Source: GWE2-42-39 sp942493345 (lineage in GTDB: Bacteria > Bacteroidota > Bacteroidia > Bacteroidales > Prolixibacteraceae). Taken from it: DNA of 64,000 nt. Position numbers and translations under genes: made by a program. This document shows positions 36,701 through 44,433 of the stretch, piece by piece. Each line of letters begins with the position of its first letter. Within the stretch, counting starts at the first letter, position 1. Below the pieces are notes generated by a model. It ran no database searches. It saw only the letters and a program-made list of their open reading frames with translations, and was not told where the DNA came from. The DNA lies in the NCBI GenBank assembly GCA_942493345.1, contig OW818695.1, positions 1,116,001-1,180,000 on the forward strand, read 5' to 3'.

Positions 36701-37188
36701 TCTTTGGCGGCATGACATTCGATCTCAAATACCACAATTTTGATATGAACATCTTTTTCCAAGGTGTTTATGGTAACAAGGTAAACAACATTTGGAAACA
36801 AGAAAGTGATTTCTGGAATATCTCTGTCCCTTCGTGGAAAAATCACGAAACCAGACTCTTAAAAGCATGGTCATTTGATAATCCAAATTCCGACATTCCG
36901 GCCATTACAAATTCAACAGCCAACAGCGAACAAGTATTTTCGTCATATTACGTTGAAGACGGCTCTTACCTGAAATTGAGAAATATTGAATTTGGCTATA
37001 CAATTCCAAACAGAGTGACAAGTAAAATACTGATGCAAAACTTACGAATTTATGCTTCAGCCAGAAATGTTTTTACACTTAAAAAGAGTTGGGGGAAAGA
37101 TCAGTATACCAGCATCGACCCTGAAATGTCTGGTTATGGTTACTTAATTCCATTTTCATTAACATTTGGGCTTAATGTCACATTCTAA
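33757..37188 (+). CDS. SusC/RagA-family TonB-linked transporter with STN domain
   Basis: An 1143-residue outer-membrane importer. The long export segment (LLRIMRLTFLFILVGLLEIS) is followed by an STN signalling domain (about 50-115, VTLEDAFRKIEDSSNFVFFY), a CarboxypepD_reg-like domain (about 130-205, GKVTDSSGVPLPGVSIVVEG), a SusC-type plug (about 215-340, GLSSLSGGVKPLIVLDGMP and SIYGARASGGVILIQTKKG) and a barrel ending SLTFGLNVTF. With SusD it forms a bin-lid glycan importer. The STN domain links it to the adjacent FecR and ECF sigma. Confidence 0.96.
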   Translation: MKKKVKSYAFPNGGIVKLLRIMRLTFLFILVGLLEISASVYSQQTKLSMNLTNVTLEDAFRKIEDSSNFVFFYNAEQVQLDQKVSLIADNKSIDEILSELLKDKAITYKVTDRRIVLYPKDAANPFVSQQSLTVKGKVTDSSGVPLPGVSIVVEGTTTGTATDPNGEYSISVPNNSNLIFSFIGYKREIVAVKDQATINVTLSTDYVGLDEIVYIGYMTQKKTDMTGSISMAKSSDLGKNPSANAMKSLQGKLSGVHITTNGGNPAEGVNIQIRGLSSLSGGVKPLIVLDGMPTENLNLRDINSGDIESIQVLKDAASSSIYGARASGGVILIQTKKGKIGKTTIEYNSSVTVNTILNKPTLMNAEEYGIAAFRAQAYDEEVYGSTMSLPRTYNYTWHRNENGRAIMDAVNVADWLNPEKTVRGSDTDWLDEVLRTSVSTNHQITVSSGTEKSKSLFSLGYLDNQGTQINTFFKQYSMRSNTEYELIKNHLKVGENIAVSYLQYKDRNETRWALINPPAAPVYDENGNWAGTPGFDDFTNPVRLLTMDKDNASNYVKIIGNTFLDLNIWKGISARTQFGIDYGNAYNRAIDGMWSETGGRNSNGENYVGSNQSHLLSYVWTNTLSYTLNTGKHNLDAVLGNEYTRYVQEGFSARREGIYLEDRDFAHLAVTKGSKYSLGSSADEYTYMSLFGKINYVFDSKYLFSVTLRRDGSSLFGENNRYGTFPAFSGGWRINRESFMKDFDFISDLKLRASWGTNGSVQGLPRGYTTTPFTTDYFGTSYPIQGNETGQLYSGYRRTWLGNPELKWETTTQTDLAIDYGFLNQRIYGSLGYYNKKTEDILVQVPYIAAMGEGGEPWINGANMNNQGFEFEITYKNNPTSEFQYAISANIGTYRTKLIDLPQNVINRYPGDGMRDFVIGRTPNIMYGLVADGIFKTQGEVDAHAEQQGKAIGRIRYKDLDGNGVVDELYDRTFIGITDPDFFGGMTFDLKYHNFDMNIFFQGVYGNKVNNIWKQESDFWNISVPSWKNHETRLLKAWSFDNPNSDIPAITNSTANSEQVFSSYYVEDGSYLKLRNIEFGYTIPNRVTSKILMQNLRIYASARNVFTLKKSWGKDQYTSIDPEMSGYGYLIPFSLTFGLNVTF

Positions 37189-37199
37189 ATTTATTATCC

Positions 37200-39005
37200 A
37201 TGAAAAATTTCAAACTAATAATATTTGTATTTGCCTTCCTTTTTGCGGCAAATAGTTGCTCCGATTTTCTTGAAATAAATCCGAAACAAGTTTTGGATGA
37301 GGCGCTGTTAACAAAGCCAAGTGATATGGACGGTTTGGTAACAGCTGCTTACGCCAGAATCACTGATATTCCTTCGTGGGACTCTCCGTTTTCTCCCTGG
37401 TGGTCGGGATCGTTGCGTTCCGATGACTCATACAAAGGTGGCGGTGGAACCTGGGATGGAGGTAATGGCTGGGGCTATATGGAAACTTTTGTCAATTTAA
37501 CTCCAAACGGATGGCCATTGGATTATCCATGGTATGTTTCCTATCAGATTATCCAAAGATGCAATACTGCAATTCAAAAAATGGACAAAATATCAGATAG
37601 TGACTTTCCTTCAAAAAGTATAAGAATCGGGGAAATGAAATTCATCCGTGCCTTTGTTCATTTTCGACTGAAAGAGTTTTTCAAATACATTCCTTACATC
37701 GATGAAAATGTAGTAGGGTCAACCACCGAATTTGAAGCAATTGCCAACCGGGACGAAAATTTCCCGAACGACCAGTATTTATGGGAAAGAATTCTTGCTG
37801 ATTTCAAAGATGCTGAAAACCGTCTGCCTGCCATACAGCCCGATAAGGGAAGGGTTAATAAAAATGCAGCGACAGCCATGGTTGCACGAACCCTTATGTT
37901 TATGGCATACGAGCAAGACGACTTGCATCAGGTAATAAATATTAATAAGCAAAAACTGAATGAAGCCTTAACCTACTTGACCAAACTTACTGACCAGGAA
38001 GGCCAGTCAGTTGATTTGTGTAGAGACTTTGGTGAAAATTTTGTGCCTGAATCCGACAACAATACAAAAGAATCAATTTGGGAAATTCAATATTCATTAA
38101 ACGACGGTAGTTCTACCGGAGGTAAAATAAACAGAGGGGAAGGGTTAAACCATCCATGGCAATGGGCCGGATTCCAATGTTGCGGATTCCATCAAGTAAG
38201 TTATACTATGGGTAATGCATTTAAAACCGGGGCTGATGGACTACCATTGTTTGATACCTATAACCAAGACTGTTATGGCGATTATATTAAAGTTAACGGA
38301 ACCGTTAATATCGCTTTAGTTGAAACAGGAAACAAAAACTATTTCAATAAATACAATTTTGACCCGCGTTTTAGCCATACTGCCGGAGTTCCTGGACAAC
38401 CATGGAAATACGACCCGGGGTTGATATTTGAAAGTAAAGGGATCCGTAACGGGGCAGAATATGGTTACTTAAAATCAGTGAAAGAGTTGCCACATCCGGG
38501 ATGCGGATGTTTATTATACGATGGATGGCAATTCAATTCAATGAACAAACGGATGATCCGTTATGATGAAGTTTTGCTTTGGAAAGCCGAAGTTCTTATT
38601 CAATTGGACAGATGGAATGAATCACTTGATTTAATCAACAAAATTCGCACACGCGCTGCAAATAGCACGGCAAAATTAAAAATGGCTGACGGGACACCGG
38701 TTATGAAATACAAATGTGAAACATACAAACCTGGAGTCAACTGTACCTGGAATAAAGAATTTGCATTGAAAGCAATGCAATGGGAGAATCGTCTCGAACT
38801 GGCTTGCGAAGGACGTCGTTTCTTCGACCTACAACGTTGGGGCAATCTGGAAGAAACCATGAACGAGTATTTCAATATTGAAAAAAACAGGTTTTCGTGG
38901 ATGGATAATGCACGATTTACAGCTGGACGTGACGAATTTTTCCCAATACCTCAACCTCAGATTAAATGGGCAAAAGGTAATTACACACAAAATCCGGGGT
39001 ATTAA
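37200..39005 (+). CDS. SusD/RagB-family glycan-binding lipoprotein
   Basis: A 601-residue surface lipoprotein. The lipobox is AANSC near residue 20. The TPR-like helical core appears around YQIIQRCNTAIQKMDKI and RIGEMKFIRAFVHFRLKEF. The C-terminal SusD signature is RYDEVLLWKAEVLIQLDRW, then WENRLELACEGRRFFDLQRWG and EFFPIPQPQIKWAKG. It starts 11 bases after susC and would cap its barrel. The ligand is unknown. Confidence 0.95.
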   Translation: MKNFKLIIFVFAFLFAANSCSDFLEINPKQVLDEALLTKPSDMDGLVTAAYARITDIPSWDSPFSPWWSGSLRSDDSYKGGGGTWDGGNGWGYMETFVNLTPNGWPLDYPWYVSYQIIQRCNTAIQKMDKISDSDFPSKSIRIGEMKFIRAFVHFRLKEFFKYIPYIDENVVGSTTEFEAIANRDENFPNDQYLWERILADFKDAENRLPAIQPDKGRVNKNAATAMVARTLMFMAYEQDDLHQVININKQKLNEALTYLTKLTDQEGQSVDLCRDFGENFVPESDNNTKESIWEIQYSLNDGSSTGGKINRGEGLNHPWQWAGFQCCGFHQVSYTMGNAFKTGADGLPLFDTYNQDCYGDYIKVNGTVNIALVETGNKNYFNKYNFDPRFSHTAGVPGQPWKYDPGLIFESKGIRNGAEYGYLKSVKELPHPGCGCLLYDGWQFNSMNKRMIRYDEVLLWKAEVLIQLDRWNESLDLINKIRTRAANSTAKLKMADGTPVMKYKCETYKPGVNCTWNKEFALKAMQWENRLELACEGRRFFDLQRWGNLEETMNEYFNIEKNRFSWMDNARFTAGRDEFFPIPQPQIKWAKGNYTQNPGY

Positions 39006-39023
39006 TATTCAAATATTAAATCT

Positions 39024-39440
39024 ATGATTATGAGAAATTTAGTTAAAATATTCATCGTAACTATTACCACTATATTATTTACAGGTTGTTACGATAGAGA
39101 TATAATTGATTCAAAAGAATTTGATCATGCGTTGCCAAAAATAGAGAATCTAAACTTTACTAAACAGGGCAACGTAATCAAGTTAACATGGCAAATACCT
39201 GCAAATATTTCTGCCGACTTCAAAAGGCCTTTGGCTGTTAGTATTCAAGTTGTTGAAAATAATATTTACAGGCAAAAAGTCGTTGTGAACAACGAAAGTA
39301 CTACAGCTAATATTACAACCGATGCAAGCAAGAATTATCGATTTGTTGTAAAATTATTGGGATACTTAACAAGCGAAGCACGAGAAGACGGAAAAACCGA
39401 CAGGGTATATTCCGAAAGTCAGGTAATTGAGATTAAATAA
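39024..39440 (+). CDS. Small lipoprotein with fibronectin-III-like beta domain
   Basis: A 138-residue protein with lipobox FTGC near residue 22 (an ATG two codons later gives the same signal). The rest looks like one beta-sandwich: LTWQIPANISADFKRPLAVSI, then ATAN-like strands and SQVIEIK. It resembles short DUF4945-type lipoproteins that accompany SusCD, though the family is uncertain. It follows susD by 18 bases and is probably a surface glycan-binding accessory. Confidence 0.7.
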   Translation: MIMRNLVKIFIVTITTILFTGCYDRDIIDSKEFDHALPKIENLNFTKQGNVIKLTWQIPANISADFKRPLAVSIQVVENNIYRQKVVVNNESTTANITTDASKNYRFVVKLLGYLTSEAREDGKTDRVYSESQVIEIK

Positions 39441-39471
39441 TTATTGATTTCTTCTCGCGCAACTAAGCTCT

Positions 39472-39567
39472 AAAAGGTGTGTCAAAAAACGGACAGTTCG
39501 ATCTTACTGCAACCAATTAGTAAGTTTTCTCTCTTTTTTGATCCGGTGTTTTTGACACACCTTCTTT
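39472..39567. repeat. Long inverted repeat (terminator or MITE remnant)
   Basis: AAGGTGTGTCAAAAA on the left (from 39474) pairs with TTTTTGACACACCTT on the right (ending 39563). CGGA/TCCG extends the match after small bulges. The loop is about 50 bases and a T-rich tract follows. It lies between the small lipoprotein and the DUF4185 gene. Confidence 0.65.
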
Positions 39568-39645
39568 TTAAAAGAATTTGTCACAATGCATTCGATGCAT
39601 AATTTATGCTGAAATTTCATTAATATTAATCGAAATAGGAAAACA

Positions 39646-41070
39646 ATGAATCCGGGGAGTATTTTTAAACTCATATTTTATACAGGTATTTCTATCTGTA
39701 TTTTTTTAAATAATTCATGTGCCAAAGATGAAAACAATGACCCTTATGTTCCAAATGATGAAATAATACCTTCAGAGACAAATCTCGTACCTGACAAAGA
39801 AACAAAATCTATTTCGACAACTCTAAATTTCAAAAATCTTGATGCTATTGATTATTTGTCAGTAAAAAAAAGCGGAGGAGAATTTTATTCTGTTAAAATA
39901 GACAAAATCGAACTCTCTTCTTCCTATGCATTAAAGTATACCATTCAAAAATCCGATCCTGAATTCTTCAACATTTTAATCAGGGCATATTACAAAGACG
40001 GTAAAGCATCGAATGAACTCACATTGAATGTTGATAACCGATGGGGCTTTTTTATCCGTAAAGTTACCAGGATCGCACGTGTAACAGGAACGTCAATGGC
40101 TGGAGAAACTTTTCCCAGTCCAAACAATACAGCGGTTAGGTGGAATCTCGGAGGAACTGATCTTGGAATTATTTGGGAAATAAATCCCGGGAAATATGGA
40201 ATTTTCTTTGGCGATACCTTCGGTCGCGATTTTATACCCAATCCGACCAATCCGGGTCCTAGCGGAGGAAGCTGGAGAAGTAATGTACTTGCCTTTTCTG
40301 ATGATAGTAATTTAAGTGACGGTCTTTCATTTAATAGCATGGCTACCGATAACAGAGGAGACGCACGCGAAATAATCTTTGGTGGAAAAGATGCATCGGG
40401 CAATGGAAATTGGACATCCATTCCTACAGCAGCCATCCATGCAAATGGAGCAGACTATGTGCATTTTTTCAATATCAGAAACTGGACTGGCTGGATTACC
40501 AATTATTCAGGAATGTACAAATCCGTTGATAATGGCCTGAATTGGAATAAATGTGAAAATACAGTTTTTTCTTCATACAGCTATTTTGGCCAAGTTGGTT
40601 ATTTCAGAAAAGACGGATATGTTTATATGATTGGCACCCAACCCGGAAGAAATAGTAGCGCTCGGTTGGCACGTTTCCTTGAATCGGATATCGAAAATCG
40701 GGATAACTACGAATATTGGGACGATTCAACCGGTCAATGGGTCAAAGGGAATGAAAACAGGGCAACAGTAATTATAAACGACAAGGTGGGCGAGTTATCT
40801 TTCATTTATAATGAAAAACACGGCAAGTGGATAATTGCCTATTTCAACTCCGACCGTTACAATATTACCATGCGAACGGCAGAGAAAATAACCGGACCGT
40901 GGAGTGAACCGTATGAATTGGCTACAGGTAAGGATTATGCACAGTTATATGGCTCATATTTTCACCCTCTGTCAGTAACAAGCGATAACCTTTACTTCAC
41001 AATGTCGATGTGGATGCCGTACAATGTATTTCTGATGAAAGCTGAACTTGCTGATATGGGAAGTCTCTGA
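39646..41070 (+). CDS. DUF4185 lipoprotein, GH183-like (possible D-arabinan hydrolase)
   Basis: A 474-residue surface lipoprotein (lipobox LNNSC near residue 24). A beta-rich N-terminal domain spans about 45-125, followed by a five-bladed-propeller-like DUF4185 domain with GGTDLGIIWEINPGKYGIFF, GDTFGRDFIPNP, SWRSNVLAFSDDSNLSDG, YKSVDNGLNWNKCEN and ARLARFLESDIENRDNYEYW. DUF4185 members include endo-D-arabinanases classed as GH183 in CAZy, but other activities in the family cannot be excluded. It belongs to the SusCD locus and should act first on the glycan at the cell surface. Confidence 0.82.
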   Translation: MNPGSIFKLIFYTGISICIFLNNSCAKDENNDPYVPNDEIIPSETNLVPDKETKSISTTLNFKNLDAIDYLSVKKSGGEFYSVKIDKIELSSSYALKYTIQKSDPEFFNILIRAYYKDGKASNELTLNVDNRWGFFIRKVTRIARVTGTSMAGETFPSPNNTAVRWNLGGTDLGIIWEINPGKYGIFFGDTFGRDFIPNPTNPGPSGGSWRSNVLAFSDDSNLSDGLSFNSMATDNRGDAREIIFGGKDASGNGNWTSIPTAAIHANGADYVHFFNIRNWTGWITNYSGMYKSVDNGLNWNKCENTVFSSYSYFGQVGYFRKDGYVYMIGTQPGRNSSARLARFLESDIENRDNYEYWDDSTGQWVKGNENRATVIINDKVGELSFIYNEKHGKWIIAYFNSDRYNITMRTAEKITGPWSEPYELATGKDYAQLYGSYFHPLSVTSDNLYFTMSMWMPYNVFLMKAELADMGSL

Positions 41071-42199
41071 TTAAGATCACTTAAGGTTTGCTAAAAACTA
41101 GCTTTTATACTCTCATCAAACGTATTTTACCAGACATAATCTTGTTCTCCACAGTGGCAGCAACCGATCCCATCCCAAAGAATTGCATTATCAGGCGAAT
41201 AATCTCTGGCTTAACCACATGCTTTTATATGTTTCCAAAGCCTGTCAGGTCTTATAATTTATAAGATGAGGAAGGATCACCGAATCATCATCGAAAGACC
41301 AGTATAGGATCAACATGAAATTTAAATCGTACAAAACAGCCATCTAAAAAAAGAAAAACGAAATGGTTCAATTGATTTTAAGTCGAGTTAATCGACAGGT
41401 TAAATACTTTTTACCTCCAGCATAAACCCGAGGCTGTAAATGTTTTTTATTTCGATGGCAGAATCGCCTGAAAGAAATTTACGGAGTTCCATCAATCATG
41501 AATCCATCGATATTATGCAGCATGATATCGAGAATGCAGATCGAAAATTCACCTTTGCCAAACTACGACAAGGCAACTTTCCCGTCGTCCACTCAAGTGA
41601 CCAGGTAATCGTTCAGCTCGAGGTGCGACTTTAATACCGCGCTAAAACTGAGATCGTCTTCAACTAAAAAATATGTTTCATCCGATAAAATTTATATGTT
41701 TCAAAATCCAAATTCAGATGAAGCGGCAAGTTGGAGTTTTCAATAATTCGTAAATCAATATTTAGAAATGAAGAGGAACCTATAAACCTAGTTTCAGCTT
41801 TAAACAAGTTCGATTGAAAAAGGAGAGCAATGCTGGCAGACATTCATTATTGTTTTTTCGTGTAAGTCTTCAAAAAATTACCACCCCAATTTACGAAATG
41901 TGAATAAACAAAAAAATCAATCTTAAAAAATCGACGGATAAATTATTGAATAGGAACCAATAGCACATTGATAATAAAAAAGTCGAAAAGGAACTCATTC
42001 AAAAGCACATGAAGAAGAATCACTCATACTTCGAAATCTTCTTTTCAGAAAACAGAAAAAACAGAGTCGGACAATAGTTACAACCATTGGTATTGATCAT
42101 TAACATTTCATTCACAATAAAAAATCACCCAATATGGCAATCATTTTTATCTTTGGCGTGTTTTTACTAAACCTTTTATAAACCACGATTTTTCAAAAC
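41071..42199. other. 1.1-kb region without intact genes
   Basis: AT-rich, with many stops in all frames. A decayed response-regulator receiver domain is recognisable on the minus strand (41484-41681). The rest, including 41700-42199, shows no recognisable coding remnant. It follows the last gene of the SusCD locus and precedes alkaline phosphatase. Confidence 0.6.
41484..41681 (-). pseudogene. Degenerate response-regulator receiver domain
   Basis: Starting from an ATG at 41681 (minus strand), a one-base deletion in a T6 run breaks the frame. After it the translation reads LVEDDLSFSAVLKSHLELN, stop, VDDGKVAL, stop, FGKGEFSICILDIMLHNIDG. This is the acidic pocket, helix 1 and phospho-acceptor region (ILDIM) of an OmpR/RprY-type receiver. 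Two in-frame stops follow the frameshift, then another soon after. A DNA-binding half is not reliably seen downstream. No intact histidine-kinase partner lies next to it. Confidence 0.75.
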
Positions 42200-43348
42200 A
42201 TGAAGAAGTACATGATTTTTGCAATTGCCTTATTCTTTGCAATTGCAGCAACAGCACAGGAGGATTACAAGGAGATTTCGAAGTCTGATTCCGTTAGGAC
42301 TTATACAGGGAAAAAATTTTATCAGGTAAAAAATTACAATCAAGAATTCAAGTCAAAAACCCCGAAAAATGTAATTTTCATGATTGGCGATGGCATGGGT
42401 TTCTCTCATGTTTTTGCAGGAATGACGGCTAACAAGGGGCATTTATTTCTCGAAAACTTTAAATACACCGGTTTTGCAAAAACACAATCGAGCGATAATT
42501 ATATTACCGATTCAGCCGCTGGAGGTACTGCTTTGGCAAGCGGACAAAAAACATATAATAAGGCAATTGGTGTAAATTCCGACTCTATTCCTGTTAAAAC
42601 AATTCTTGAAATGGCCGAAGAAAAAGGTTTGTCAACCGGATTGGTTTCCACTTCATCAATTACCCATGCTACACCGGCATCGTTTATTTCGCACGAGGCA
42701 AAACGCAGTTATTACGAGGATATTGCGGCAGACTTTCTAAAAACAGATGTCGATGTATTTATCGGCGGGGGTTATAAACATTTTACCCAGCGCAAAGACG
42801 GGCGCAACCTGATTCCTGAATTGAAAAAGAAAGGATACACTGTATTGCAGAAGATGGACGAGATTGCGAAAGTTAAATCGGGCAAGCTGGCCGGTCTGAC
42901 TGCTTCGGAACACAACAAGAGAATATCAGCACGAAAAGATATGCTGCCGGTTGCTACCAGCACCGCTTTGAATATCCTCGACGACAATAAAAAAGGATTT
43001 TTCCTGATGGTTGAAGGCTCGCAAATCGATTGGGGCGCCCATCAGAACAACACCATTTACCTGGTTGAAGAAATGCTCGATTTTGACCAGTCTATTGGAA
43101 AAGCATTGGAATTTGCTTCACAAAATAAAGAAACGTTAATCGTTATTACTGCCGATCACGAAACAGGAGGTTTTTCAATAATCGGCGGAGATATTTCAAA
43201 AGGCATTGTAAAAGGTGCATTCACAACGGGAGGGCACACCGCGTCAATGGTTCCGGTTTTTGCATACGGCCCGGGAGCTGAAAACTTCACAGGAATCATG
43301 GAAAATACCGACATTGCAAAAAAAATTATGAGCCTCATGGGACTCTAA
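42200..43348 (+). CDS. phoA: Alkaline phosphatase
   Basis: A 382-residue periplasmic phosphomonoesterase with signal peptide MKKYMIFAIALFFAIAATAQ. Metal and nucleophile motifs: FMIGDGMGFSHV (Asp metal ligand), YITDSAAGGTALASG (Ser nucleophile), STSSITHATPASFISHEAK, VEGSQIDWGAHQNN and TADHETGGFSI, with the last His ligand in FTTGGHTASMVPVFA. All key residues are present. It releases phosphate from organic esters. Two hairpins follow its stop. Confidence 0.95.
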   Translation: MKKYMIFAIALFFAIAATAQEDYKEISKSDSVRTYTGKKFYQVKNYNQEFKSKTPKNVIFMIGDGMGFSHVFAGMTANKGHLFLENFKYTGFAKTQSSDNYITDSAAGGTALASGQKTYNKAIGVNSDSIPVKTILEMAEEKGLSTGLVSTSSITHATPASFISHEAKRSYYEDIAADFLKTDVDVFIGGGYKHFTQRKDGRNLIPELKKKGYTVLQKMDEIAKVKSGKLAGLTASEHNKRISARKDMLPVATSTALNILDDNKKGFFLMVEGSQIDWGAHQNNTIYLVEEMLDFDQSIGKALEFASQNKETLIVITADHETGGFSIIGGDISKGIVKGAFTTGGHTASMVPVFAYGPGAENFTGIMENTDIAKKIMSLMGL

Positions 43349-43365
43349 ACGACTATTAATTATTA

Positions 43366-43402
43366 TTAGTTGAAAACTCCGCAACCCGGACTTTTCAACT
43401 AA
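43366..43402 (+). repeat. 11-bp stem-loop after phoA
   Basis: TTAGTTGAAAA (43366-43376) pairs perfectly with TTTTCAACTAA (43392-43402). It is the first of two tandem hairpins, and probably part of a double terminator. Confidence 0.6.
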
Positions 43403-43407
43403 TTTCT

Positions 43408-43450
43408 AAAAAACTATTAAAGAGGACATGCTTTTCTTTAATAGTTTTTT
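43408..43450. terminator. 16-bp perfect hairpin, bidirectional terminator
   Basis: AAAAAACTATTAAAGA (43408-43423) pairs with TCTTTAATAGTTTTTT (43435-43450). T-runs on both strands make it a likely bidirectional terminator after phoA. Confidence 0.75.
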
Positions 43451-43484
43451 ACTTTAGAGACTTTTATGAACTAACGGATGTACT

Positions 43485-44432
43485 ATGAATGTTTCCCTAG
43501 AAGTACTTGATCATGTAAGGCTCAACTTTTCCAACTCCGGATTATTGTTCTTGAACATTTCTCTGGCGTTTATCATGTTTGGTGTTGCGCTGGATATACA
43601 ACTTCGGAGTTTTAAAGATGTAATCAGGAAGCCGGCTTCGGCAATCACAGGGGTTGTTTCGCAATTTGTGTTACTCCCTGCATTTACTTTTTTGCTGGTA
43701 CTACTTATCAAACCAACACCGACAATTGCTTTGGGGATGATTCTGGTAGCAGCGTGTCCGGGGGGCAATATCAGTAATTTCATCAGTTCGCTGGCCAAAG
43801 GAAATGTAGCTCTTTCGGTGAGCCTAACTGCATTTTCAACACTTACAGCCATTTTTATGACGCCATTCAATTTTTCGCTGTGGGGAAGTCTTTACATCGA
43901 TTTTTATAATGCAAAAGGTGCAGCCGATCTGGTCAGGCCACTTGAAATCGACAATGTACAGATGTTTCAGACCGTTTTCATTTTGCTGGGGCTACCTGTT
44001 ATAATCGGCCTTTATTTTTCCCAAAAATTTCCGAAAATCACCGAAAAAATTAAAAAACCTATAAAAACAGCGTCTATTATTTTTTTTATACTGATGGTCG
44101 TTGCCATGTTGTCTGCCAATTTTTCACATTTCACAAAATTTGTCCATCTGGTATTTTTTATTGTCCTGCTTCATAACGGATTAGCCCTGGCAACCGGTTA
44201 TTTTTTCAGCACCCTCACCCACCGTTCCCAGTTCGACCGACGTACAATCGCCATCGAAACCGGTATCCAAAATTCAGGATTAGGGCTTGCCCTAATATTC
44301 AACCCAAAAATTTTTCCTCCCGAAATGGAATTGGGAGGAATGGCTATAATTGCCGCATGGTGGGGAATCTGGCATATTATCAGCGGTCTTGGGCTTGCTG
44401 CTTTGTGGTCGAGAAAACCAATTCTTGCCTGA
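43485..44432 (+). CDS. Bile acid:sodium symporter family (BASS) transporter
   Basis: A 315-residue, about 9-10 TM inner-membrane transporter. Family features are the unwound helix region AACPGGNISNFISSLAKGNV and the second core ETGIQNSGLGLALIF. Such proteins move organic anions with sodium; in bacteria substrates include bile acids and pantoate-like acids. The substrate here is unknown. The acyltransferase ATG begins one base after its stop, so the two are co-transcribed. Confidence 0.88.
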   Translation: MNVSLEVLDHVRLNFSNSGLLFLNISLAFIMFGVALDIQLRSFKDVIRKPASAITGVVSQFVLLPAFTFLLVLLIKPTPTIALGMILVAACPGGNISNFISSLAKGNVALSVSLTAFSTLTAIFMTPFNFSLWGSLYIDFYNAKGAADLVRPLEIDNVQMFQTVFILLGLPVIIGLYFSQKFPKITEKIKKPIKTASIIFFILMVVAMLSANFSHFTKFVHLVFFIVLLHNGLALATGYFFSTLTHRSQFDRRTIAIETGIQNSGLGLALIFNPKIFPPEMELGGMAIIAAWWGIWHIISGLGLAALWSRKPILA

Positions 44433-44433
44433 T

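Noticed and set aside
41440..41634. A 64-codon plus-strand ORF in the gene-free region after the DUF4185 gene
   Set aside because: It is antisense to the decayed receiver domain and its translation resembles no protein; the minus strand explains the sequence.
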